Assembly (NCBI GenBank): GCA_012184525.1
Contig: WOFQ01000025.1
Location: 372,001-436,000 of the forward strand
Source: Xenoacremonium recifei
Lineage: Eukaryota; Ascomycota; Sordariomycetes; Hypocreales; Nectriaceae
DNA: 64,000 nucleotides
Direction: 5' to 3'
Position numbers and translations under genes: made by a program. The notes beneath the pieces are model-generated. The model saw only the letters and a list, made by a program, of their open reading frames with translations. It had not been told where the DNA came from and did not search any database. Every line of letters starts with the position of its first letter. Position 1 is the first letter of the stretch. Below are positions 10,200 through 20,258 of this stretch, one piece after another.

Positions 10200-11996
10200 T
10201 TGACTATGAGCATCGTTACAAATCTGCCGTATCAACGACCAGAGCCGCCATCTGAAGACCTGTTGCTCAACCTGGTCGAGATTGTGCGCTCGCCTTGGTC
10301 TGGTGATGGCACCACCGAGATATCAACCAAGTATCTTCCTATTGTCTGTACCAAGCCGGTACCCCGCGGTAGTGCTGGGTTTGAAGCAAAGAAGGCAGCG
10401 TTAAAAGAGGCGTTTGACACAAAAGTTCCCCTCGGATACCACCTTCCCACGGAACTCATCAAAAATCCACCTCTGGATGTTTGTGAAATACCAGCTACAT
10501 GCGGTCTTTTATCAACAGAAGAAATCCAAATTACGGAAGACCACGACAGCGTTAGTCTTCTTCAAGCTATCGCAGAAAAAAAGTATACAGCCGTCGCCGT
10601 AGCTACAGCTTTCTGCAAGCGTTCTATCATCGCCCATCAACTTACACACTGTCTCACGCAGTGGTTCATGGAAGAAGCCGTTGCACAAGCACAGCAGCTG
10701 GATGATTATCTAGCCGCGAATGGGAAGCTCGTTGGCCCTTTACATGGACTACCAATCAGTATCAAAGAGCATATAGCTGTGGCAGGAACCTATTCCTCCC
10801 AGGGAAGTTTCAGTAGCATCATCAAGGATAAGGAAGACAGCAACATGGTGGCTATTCTACGTAACCAAGGTGCCGTATTTTACTGCAAGACGAACCAGCC
10901 ACAGTCTATCATGCATCTTGAGACAGACTCTCACTGGGGCCGAACCCTCAACCCCCACAACATCCACCTCTCTGCTGGAGGTTCGACAGGGGGTGAGGCA
11001 GCCTTAATTGCAATGAAAGGCTCAGTTCTTGGAGTAGGCACTGATATAGGAGGGAGTATTCGAGGACCCGCGGCATTCTGTGGCATCTACGGGTTCAAGC
11101 CAACTTCGTCCACGTTGCCTACGCGAGGGTTCTCGAAAACACTTTTTCCAGCAGAGTTGAATGTTCTTTGCTCTGCCGGACCTATGTGTCGCAGCCTGAG
11201 GGTTATGGACCTATTTATGCGGTGCATCCTGTTGACGAAACCTTACCTGACTGATCCAAGTCTCATTCCTCTTCCTTGGTCAGGCCTTGAGTCGACTCTT
11301 GGGACACCATTGAAAGTTGGCATCATCAGCAATGACGGATTTATTATACCTCAACCACCCATCAAGAGGGCATTATATTGGGCGAGAAATCGTCTTCTTG
11401 ACCAGAAATACAAGGACCTCGTGGAGGTCAAGGAATTCAAGGTTCAGGACGCGGAAGACGCTTGGTCGAAATTAAGGATGATGTACTGGCCGGAGGGTGG
11501 ACAGCTCGTCAAGAAGTCGATTCTTTCGGCAGAAGAGCCAATTCACCCTCTGACTGAGTGGATTTGTAAAGACGCGGAGCCTTTTGGTATGAGAACGGCT
11601 GAGGATATCAGTCAGATGCGCAAGGAGAGAGATGATTTCCGATGCGCTTTTGCTAAGAGTTGGGGAGATCAAGATGTGGACATTGTCATCGGTCCCTCGT
11701 TCGTGGGCCCGGCCTCTGCCCACGATACTGCACTATACTGGACGTACACTTCGATGTATAACCTTGTTGACTATCCAGGAGTGGTCATTCCCACGCCCAT
11801 CAAAGCTGAAGCGGGAGAGAAATATGATCCAGGCTATGTCCCATTGAGTGATGCTTGTGGGCAAGTCAAAGAGCTATGGGAAAATTCCAACTTTGAAGGG
11901 GCCCCGATAAACCTGCAAGTGGTTGCACGGAGATATCACGATAATCAGCTTTTCGGTGCTCTTCGAATCTTAAAAGAGATCCTGGATCTGGTATAG
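10200..11996 (+). CDS. Amidase-signature family amidase, single exon
   Basis: A 598-aa amide hydrolase encoded without introns, unlike the six-exon amidase at 2076-4019. The catalytic residues are visible: Lys 189 in LPISIKEH, Ser 262 in GGSTGGE and the nucleophile Ser 286 in GTDIGGSIR. The residue after the cis-Ser is Thr instead of the more usual Ser. An N-terminal extension of about 75 residues precedes the part matching the first amidase. The start at 10200 (MTMS) could instead be the ATG two codons later. No signal peptide is evident. It is transcribed away from the MFS permease from a shared promoter, which fits a substrate-import and hydrolysis pair. The two amidases are clear paralogues but diverged. 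Confidence 0.9.
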   Translation: MTMSIVTNLPYQRPEPPSEDLLLNLVEIVRSPWSGDGTTEISTKYLPIVCTKPVPRGSAGFEAKKAALKEAFDTKVPLGYHLPTELIKNPPLDVCEIPATCGLLSTEEIQITEDHDSVSLLQAIAEKKYTAVAVATAFCKRSIIAHQLTHCLTQWFMEEAVAQAQQLDDYLAANGKLVGPLHGLPISIKEHIAVAGTYSSQGSFSSIIKDKEDSNMVAILRNQGAVFYCKTNQPQSIMHLETDSHWGRTLNPHNIHLSAGGSTGGEAALIAMKGSVLGVGTDIGGSIRGPAAFCGIYGFKPTSSTLPTRGFSKTLFPAELNVLCSAGPMCRSLRVMDLFMRCILLTKPYLTDPSLIPLPWSGLESTLGTPLKVGIISNDGFIIPQPPIKRALYWARNRLLDQKYKDLVEVKEFKVQDAEDAWSKLRMMYWPEGGQLVKKSILSAEEPIHPLTEWICKDAEPFGMRTAEDISQMRKERDDFRCAFAKSWGDQDVDIVIGPSFVGPASAHDTALYWTYTSMYNLVDYPGVVIPTPIKAEAGEKYDPGYVPLSDACGQVKELWENSNFEGAPINLQVVARRYHDNQLFGALRILKEILDLV

Positions 11997-12536
11997 AAAA
12001 GATTCTAAACTAGTTCCTGAAGCAATTTATCGACCGAGACTTTAGTAGTTATTGAGCCGCTATATTACAAGTGTATGTTAAGAAAAGTGAATAATAGAAA
12101 TAACGGAATTGTGAATATCTTTCTTAAGAATGCCCAATCGATGGGCAGAGGAGCCGCTCTTTTGTAATTACCACAAGTTTAGGAGACAAAGCTATTTACG
12201 CTTCAAACAGTGTGGCCTATTTATGTTTTTTGTCAGTTCTATCGTGCTATTCTACCGTTTTCAGAGATGCTACGCATCAGAGTTGTTTTAAAATGCGTTA
12301 ATTAACAATAATGGAGATCTATGTAAAATAATCGTTGAATACATAAGTCAAGAAATACAGAAAGTGTCCAGATCTCTTCTCACTAGGTTCCTCCTCCATC
12401 GTCCCAATGGCACCAGTCTTAACATTCTATTTATCGCTGTGCTGATGGATTAGTACATTGAATAACCCCCTTAAGCCTTCTGGAGGTGCATATGCGATGC
12501 GATGTGTACAGAGCGGCAAGTGCTCATCACCCAACA
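11997..12536. other. Convergent intergenic region
   Basis: AT-rich 3' flank between the convergent amidase and MCT-type porter genes. No gene or clear structure is seen. Confidence 0.5.
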
Positions 12537-14124
12537 TCAAAATACCGCCCAGAACTTCTTGGTATAAAGAATTCTGGCACATAGAATAATGAAAGACCCG
12601 GCGAGACACATGATACCTCCGAATATCTTCACGTGAAGCCAGCCGTTTGCCGAGCTCTGCAGAATTTGGCCGCCGATAGGCGCCATGGTGAGGGCGGGTA
12701 TCGCGATGAAGAGCATGACAACGCCCATCCGATAACCCATCTCTGGCACAGGGGACACTGAAGCCGGCAAGGCTGCGAAAAGTCCGATGAAAGCACCCGA
12801 TACAAAGCCAAACAAGACAGCGAAGCCGATTACGGAGGACTCGTAGGTAGCCGGGATCCAGAGAGCCAACTCAGCGATCCCCGAAAGCCCACAGGCGATG
12901 ATGAACACGTTCCATCGACCAACAAAGTCGGCCCAGAGTCCTGCGCCCAGACGGCCAAAAAGACTGTCAATCAAACGATCACCTGTCAGCAATGCCAGCG
13001 ACCCATTTGGGAAGTTGAGTGGTGGTTTCGGATCAGAACTTACCTCGCAGCATTGAAGATGGCCACCAAGTACAGCGACATATCCATAGACACATGGGCC
13101 TCTAAATAGCCCTGCAAAGCCAAATAATTGACCGGGATAAAAATGCCGTACGTCAAGACAAATATTCCCAGCACCATCACTAGGAACGGTAACTCTTTAA
13201 ACGGAGCAGCCAGGGCCCCGGCTGGCATTCTCTTGGGAACTTGCTTAGTTCTCGGCCGGACGGTGAGTATGGCAACAATTTGTAAGGCCAATATGAGAAA
13301 AGCAGCGATTCGGATGGCCCAGGGATATCCAGTGCTGGGGTTCTGGACCAGTCGATTGAGCATGATGGGGAAGATGATGCCGCCTACGGACGAGCCTGTG
13401 ACCATGATTCCCATCGCAACACCCCGCCTCCGAGAAAACCAGGTTGAAATGCTAGCGAGAACTTCGTGGCACCGGACTTGGTCAGCATAGACGACGGGGA
13501 AAGAGGGCGGTGCCCCGATGAAGGAGTGTAGGAAGACTTACCAACTGGGTATAAGAAGGCAAGACCGATAGCACTACAGACACCCTGGGACAAAATGAAA
13601 TGGTAGTACGTCGTTGCTAGGGATGCCATCATGAGGCCAAAAACATGGAAAAATGTACCGATAATGATGAGCGGCCTCGGTCCATATTTGTCAAACAAGA
13701 TACCGACCAGAGGCCCCAGGAAGAACAGGAAAAAGAGCTCAAGCGACGGAATCCAGGAGATGGTGCTACTGTCATAGTCCTTGAGTGGCCCATATTCGTA
13801 GTATTGCTGAAAGACACCCACGCCTATAAAAAGAGTTTTGTGATTAGATTGAGCTATTCAAGATATACGGCGGCGAATTTGTCTGAGGGTTCGGGGCGGC
13901 TTACTATTCATCCAGCCCATGCTGTTAAACGAGCAGCACCATCCACCGAGAACGACGAGCCAGGCAGCGGTCCCGCCATCAGGGGGGCTATCATCTTCCA
14001 GCTGCGTCTCGTCGTCAGACTTGTTATCGGGTCCATGAGACAGCTGCGATTCGTCAGCTGTTTGCTGGAATTCATTACTGGCGCCGACATTGCTGCCGCT
14101 TGGCGCCGACTTTTCGGGGGACAT
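12537..14124 (-). CDS. MFS transporter, monocarboxylate porter (MCT) type
   Basis: A membrane porter of 448 aa in four exons (14124-13905, 13823-13542, 13461-13044, 12963-12537). The hydrophilic N-terminus ends in the family motif DSPPDGGTAAWLVVLGGW. This is followed by GVFQQYYEYGPLKDYDSSTISWIPS and, in the second half, by LFGRLGAGLWADFVGRWN, both typical of fungal MCT/riboflavin-type MFS proteins. The second intron must use a GAAG acceptor (exon resumes at 13461) to give VLASISTWFSRRRGVAMG in frame. The usual ATG is at 14124; the open frame upstream has no other ATG. It is divergent from a Zn cluster regulator. The family includes uptake systems for organic acids, riboflavin and siderophore-like compounds; the cargo here is unknown. 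Confidence 0.87.
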
Positions 14125-14783
14125 GTTCCGTTTCAGCAGGGTGGTTAGGTGGGAATAAAGGGCCAATGTTCGGAGCTAGCCAGGGTAAAGGAAAACGGAA
14201 AGCTGATGGGCCGAGCCTGACGATTCGAAGAGTAATGACGGCTGATTCCTGGGAATACAGTAAGATGAGAACTGGATACTTGCACGTTGACAAGGAGAAT
14301 TCAGGGTGAAGAATTGGATGTAAAGTGTCTTCTGGCTAAAGTAGTCAATAAATACATCCAAGCGAACCACCCAGAGCTCAAGGAACTCCTCTTCACTAAG
14401 CCGGCCCTAAGAATCCATCGATGCGAGTGCGAGTCTGGCCAACGACGTTTGCCCGCCGCTCTTACTGGCTGACTGACAGAAAAGGCCCTGGCAGTGTTGG
14501 GGGTTCCGGGGGTTGATCCCTGTTTTTAGAACACGCGTTGCAGTGTCATCCACCGCAGCAGAGCGGCGCAGGAAGACAGATGCTCGACGTCGGCCTTAAA
14601 ACAGCAGCAGCAAAACCCGACTCGACTCGCTGACTAAAGCTGTCGGGCTTAAAATGCACCACTGTCGACCGAACTGACCCGGTCGGTCTCATTACATTGT
14701 CAAGCCGAGGATCCTCATCATTTCTTGGACCAAAGCGTAGAGAAAGAGCTCCTCAAATATTTCTTCAAACCGGTCGGCAGAAT
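14125..14783. promoter_or_regulatory. Divergent promoter of MCT porter and Zn cluster regulator
   Basis: A 659-bp shared upstream region. At 14669-14682 there is an everted CCG-N8-CGG arrangement, with a further CGG at 14684. CGG triplets in such pairs are the usual half-sites of Zn(II)2Cys6 dimers, so local or autogenous control is possible. This is a motif observation only. Confidence 0.35.
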
Positions 14784-16989
14784 ATGGAGCCTGAACCGAA
14801 AGATTCCGGCGCCGACGTGAACCCTAGCCACGAGCCCGACTCGGATCAAGAAGAGAGGCAAGACGCGGGCTTTGCGACAGGACAATCCAATGCGGGTCGT
14901 CGGGTTCCTCGTTCTTGTCATGCTTGCAATAGCAAGAAGATCAAGTGTGACAAGAAGAACCCATGCTCGGCCTGTTCGCGAGCTAGGAGGCCTTGTGTCT
15001 TTCCATCTCCCGGCCCGAGGACCCGACGGACACGGAAAGCCATCATGGCGGATATGGCTTCTCGGATCTCCAGCTTGGAAGAATCTCTGACCAAAGCAAG
15101 AGATGAAGCAGCTGCCGCGAGGAATTCATTGGGAGACACGGGCAAAACGACTCCGTCGACCCAACCGAGAATAGCTTCGCCGGGTGGCACTACAGGCGGG
15201 TTGGCTGGACCAGACGTCCTTGTCCACAATGGATCTTCGAGCCAGTATTTCAACGAGGTTATATTTTCCAAATTTGTTGAGGGAGTACGTGCATTTTCTT
15301 TCATCAACTTCCAGTGCTGAAGATTGGTGCAGGAGCGGAACTTTAAGTCTGCCCTCTCGCCGCACCCAACGATAACCCCTCTCCGCGTTGCCACCGAATA
15401 CTCTCCTTTCAATGCCATGGGCATCCTTTCTTCGCCTTCTCTGCTCATGGTTCCTAGCAGCCTACACCCAAACCAAGCTATTGCTGTGAAATTATGGAAT
15501 ATCTACGTCGATAACGTAGAGGGCTGCGCTGGGCTGAAGCTCTTACATATCCCAACGGACCAGGTTCGAGCGTATTCCCTTATCGACAACCCGGACGCCG
15601 CGCCCTTAGACGACCTCGCCTTTGTTTTTGCCATCTACTACGCATCGTCTATGTCTTTAGATGATTCGCAAGCTCAGATAACTCTGGGAGAAGACAAGCT
15701 CAGTAGTCTGTTACGGTTCAAGACTGGGCTAGAGCAAGCCTTGGCCCACGGTGACTTTCTCGACAACCCAACATTAACGGGACTCCGTGCTTTGGCAATA
15801 TACCTGGTATGAACTTTTCAACTCATTCGTTTTCCCCATGAATGCTACCCTGCTGATTCATCCTGACCGTCCGCAGTCGGCGTTTCGCGTCTTGAATCGA
15901 GGGAAGGGGGTGTGGATCTTGAATGGCTTGGCCGTCCGTATCGCGCAAGCATTGGGCCTTCATTGCGACGGCGAACGGCTCCGGATCTCTCCCTTTCAGT
16001 CAGAAATGCGCCGCCGTCTCTGGTGGCACCTCCTCACGCGTAAGCGTCGCGGGGGCGAGGACTACGGCCTGGAGAGTACGGATAGAATGCTGCTGGAATC
16101 TGACGTATGCCTGCCAGCCAATGTAAACGACACTGATCTTTATCCAGACATGGACCAACTACCGGAGCCGAGAAAATCCTGGACCCCTATGACCTTCTCT
16201 CTCATCACCATCGAGCTTTCAAAAGCTATGCAGAAACTCGACGACATGGTCGCATCCTCATCTTCTAAAGCTCCCTGTGAAGGGGAGAGACTGCGGGTCA
16301 TGGAAGAGACAACGGCACGAGTCGAAGAGTGGCTAGAGTATTGCAACCCCGTAATACCCCAACACCGCATCACTATCTGCTGCTCTCGCTTCCTCCTCCA
16401 GAAACTCAACTTCATCACAAGACTCCGTTTCTCGTTGCTGCAACGACCTGGTCCGCAGCAGAGTATTTTCACGGAAGAGAATCTGGACGAGGCACTACAA
16501 ATCCTGAATCTAAAGCTGCACAGAGAGGATGGCCTGCTGACGCAGTTTGCATGGGTTCGGAAAGCTTATCCTCAATACCACATCGCCATGTACGTTCTGT
16601 GGCACCTATGCATCCAGCCTGAAGGCCCTAAACTCGACAGTGCCTGGGAAGCGATAGAAGAATTATTCGTCCAGGAGCTGGGCGACGAGTCTCCGACAGA
16701 TCATGGATCGAAGTGGGCCGTCATGGCAGCTCTCAAGGCAAAGGCTCTTTCAGCGAGAGAAAGTGCACGGCGGAGTAAAAAAGTGAGCGGAGCTACTCCC
16801 ACTGCGGACAGCAGCTCGCTCTCAGTGTCTGGTCTCAGCTTATCGGAAGATAATGCCCCCCGGGCATCCTTGCTTGGGGATATGCCTGAAAGTCAACTTG
16901 GTCTTGGTGATGGGGGGAATGATTGGGCTGACTGGGACATGTTAATGCAAGGGTTGCAGTTCGATGGTACGAGTGGGTTCTGGCAGTAA
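14784..16989 (+). CDS. Zn(II)2Cys6 transcription factor with fungal_trans domain
   Basis: A nuclear regulator of 695 aa in three exons (14784-15284, 15333-15806, 15877-16989). An acidic lead (about 1-45) precedes the zinc cluster at about 50-78, with C-x2-C-x6-C-x5-C-x2-C-x6-C spacing starting at SCHACNSKKIKC. A heptad-like coiled-coil stretch (ISSLEESLTKARDEAAAAR) follows, as expected for a dimer linker. The middle region has the fungal_trans hallmark RRRLWWHLL and a GEDYGLE loop. The C-terminus is Ser-rich and acidic. The 48-nt and 70-nt introns both lie in phase 0. The start is the first ATG of the frame. It is divergent from the MCT-type porter, a common arrangement for a pathway-specific activator and its target. 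Confidence 0.9.
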
Positions 16990-17516
16990 CATTACGAATT
17001 GGAGAGGGGCCAGTCACCTATGAAGAGAAGATGGGAATTAAGAGGCGCAATTACGTTTGAGTTTGAGCTTGATTTTTAAATATTCGTCTCAGGATATCTT
17101 GTGTGGTTAAGAACCATCTCCAAATACTGCTTGCTCCACCTCATTGTCGTAGGTTATCTACTAACAAGGAGCTCTACAATCCTAGGATTACCTAAGTTAG
17201 GGAACTAATTAATATATTTGTATATTTATAGTAGGGAATTCTTCTATAATTTCTTTCTCTATATTATAATAGTTACTATTGTGATCCTATTGATCTCCTA
17301 TCATGTGTAGCTGCACGTGACATAAGCGCCTACTCGCTGCCTGAGATGTGATATTAGAGACCCAGTTAACCGGGTTAGGAGTTATCCTCGATCCTTGATT
17401 GCAATTATCCCGTATATGACATTTCATTATTGAATATCTGATACTGCTATCTCTCGAGATACCGACTTCTGACAGTTTAAATTTGAATCTTTCGAACAAG
17501 TGCTATATTTACCGTA
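16990..17516. other. Intergenic, AT-rich
   Basis: 3' flank of the regulator and upstream region of the HET gene. There is a strongly AT-rich block at about 17205-17280. No gene is seen. Confidence 0.5.
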
Positions 17517-19661
17517 ATGCCCACATTGATACCACAGTTACGAGCCGTAACGGCGTCACACCAAGGCGATAACAATGCCTGCATTGTGTGCCAGAACCTC
17601 TTACCTCCACCTTCCGACCCGACCGAAATTGTCATTCCCGTGTCAAAGCTAGCAAAGACTGCCCCGAAATGTGCTTACTGCAGGGTAATCCACGATGCCT
17701 TCCTTCATTTCAGGATCGATTCCGGAACAACCACTGTTTCGGTTCAATGTGAACCAGGAACGCCAGTTATTATGCGATTCAACGATACGTTGAATGACTT
17801 CTTTGCTTCGTGGTACTTGCTGTATCGTGCAGGCAGTAAGTTCCCCGCACTGGCAACCGAGGCGTGAAAAATGTGTCTTACATATGTAATCTCTAGCAAA
17901 GCCCATACCTTCATGGCCTACCCTAGGTGGCTATGATTCGAGCTCTAATGAGCCAGGGCTCGAGAAGAGTCTTGTATTTATCAAAGACTGTATGAGAGAA
18001 TGCCAACTGCATTCAGACACGAGTCATGCGGCTTGCCATCAACCCGAAAACCTACCATTGCCTAGACGTGTTCTAGATGTTCGATGCAATCCTGTCAAGC
18101 TACTGGACGGCGATGGGAAGAATGGTCACTACTGTGCTCTATCGTACAGATGGGGTCCACCTGAAAGAGCTTTTCGGATGACAAGCGCAAATATCCGCGG
18201 GATGATGCGGGGGATTGCCTGGGAAGAGTTTCCGAAACTCCTTCAAGACGCCATCACGGTGACCCGGCAGTTGGATGTCCCTTTCTTATGGATTGATGCA
18301 CTCTGCATTATCCAAGGAGATCAAGAAGGCAGGTCTCATGTCATTTCTCCTCAGAGATGCCCTTCTGTTAACTTGATAATCTAGACTGGGAAACTGAAGC
18401 CCCGAAGATGGGGCAGTACTACCAAAATTCCATTCTGACAATTGCAGCATCCTCTGCCAATGAAGTCAGCGAACCCTTCCTAATTGCTCGGGATCACATG
18501 GAAAATACTTCGCTACTAAGATTCCATTTTTTCGGCCCTAACAATACCGTCTCCGAAATCATCGCTCGACGAGTTCCAGAATATGCTGGTATATCTCTGG
18601 CAGCCAATTCACCCCTCTCCACGAGGGCATGGACGTGGCAGGAGAACGTGTTATCCACTCGTATCGTGCATTTTACAGCTGCAGAGGTGATTTGGGAATG
18701 TCGGTCTCAACAAGCATTCGAAAATGGTGCCAAGCTTTGCTGCTCAGTCGGTCTTGCATATCGCTTCACTCGCATTAGTGAGAACTACGAGTATGCTTGG
18801 AAGACGTTAATAGCGGACTACTCCAAGAGGGAGCTGACCTACGAAACTGATCGATTACCTGCAATCAGTGGAATCGCTTCCAAATTCAGCCATTCAATCC
18901 ATGGGAGATATCTTGCTGGAATCTGGGAGCCGTGGGTGTTCTCAGACCTGGTCTGGGCAACTGTATGGGGCGTAGAAAACCGGTTTCCTCCCCCCCCGAA
19001 AGCGCCCCAAGATATTCCCAGCTGGTCATGGGCATCCGTGACCGGCCAGATCTATTTTCGGCTGCAGGCGTGTGAGGAGAGTGACAAGTTCTCAGCGATC
19101 AAGCTTATTGACGCTGACTGCGGACCCCGTGGAGTAAATAAATTTGGTCAGCCAAAAGAAAACTCGTCTATAATAGTCGAGGCGCCGATTTTTGAGGCAC
19201 GACTCCAGTGCAAGGACGTCACGGTTCTCCACGAGTATTCTGTGGTAGAAAAACCACAGACTGGGCTGAAGGCTTTGTTCACGAACAAGAACAAATCTCT
19301 GTTTTCTTTCTATCCAGACACGGTGTTGCTAGAGAATGGTCCGGTGTCGGTACCTGATGGTACTTACCAGAGCATTCGTAGGGCAAGGAAGGAAGAGGTC
19401 ATGGCCTCCAAGTCCTTAGACATGATGGTTTATTGCCTTCATCTTGGCGGGGGACAATATTCGAGGATTCCAAACGCTCCGCCATTCGACTTTATTAAGA
19501 CCACGGCACCCAGGTATTTCTATTTGGTCCTTACGCCGGTGAGATGTCAGTCTGGTCCATATCCGTGTATGCAAAGGGTAGGGCTCTTAGAGCAGAGCAC
19601 AGGAGTGGTTTCTCGGCCGAAATACGTGAAGGGTCAAATACGCAGGGTACGATTAGTGTGA
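17517..19661 (+). CDS. HET-domain protein
   Basis: A heterokaryon-incompatibility-type protein of 675 aa in three exons (17517-17835, 17897-18328, 18385-19661). HET domains are found in fungal non-self recognition and programmed cell-death proteins. The N-terminus has two CxxC-like pairs (CIVCQ, CAYC). The HET block covers about residues 175-330, with CALSYRWG, LWIDALCIIQGDQ and STRAWTWQENVLSTRIV. The usual downstream D-x-LPAISGIA and YLAGIWEP segments follow. The second intron (18329-18384) appears to be a GC-AG intron with an AAG/GCAGGT donor. It is the only splice that gives the conserved EDWE..APKMGQYY. No transmembrane or NACHT part is seen, so partner proteins are unknown. Confidence 0.9.
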
Positions 19662-20258
19662 GGAAGTTGACATTATCAAAACATTAAATCCACACAAAAT
19701 ATAGAAAGGTTTTTTTTAAACTAAAATATGTAGTTAATACATGTTGAAAATATTTTTTGCTTCGTGATACCCTTGTCATGTAAACAGTTCTCGATAATGA
19801 TTCAATAGTGCTGATAATCGCTAGTAATACTAAGAGAAATAAATGAACAAGCAGCAACTCTCAGCTTTGCTGAAGGAATGCAGATTTTCTTGAGGCTGTA
19901 TTCTAAATGAAGCTTGTCATTGTAAAGGCTGTTTGAGGATTCCTTCCAGCATCTGTCTGAGTAATACCCACTGAAGGGAAACTTAGATAGGGAAATGTCT
20001 CAGCAATAGGGATTTAAATTATATCCCGGCCCTCTATCAACTTCATAACGCGTCGTTATTCCTGTACCGTGATATAAATACCCATTGAAGCTACTCATTC
20101 TCACTTTCGAGCTGTATTACTGCCTGCGATTTGAAATTTCTGTCTCAGATCAAAAATTCAAAGCAGCACCGTGAAATAATTAAGAAGAAAAACTTCCTAG
20201 CTTAGAGATTTTAAGTCCCATGATTAAAAACAATATCCAATATTATATACAAGGCTAA
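19662..20258. other. Convergent intergenic region, no gene seen
   Basis: An AT-rich stretch between the 3' ends of the HET gene and the WSC surface-protein gene. Nothing recognisable. Confidence 0.5.
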
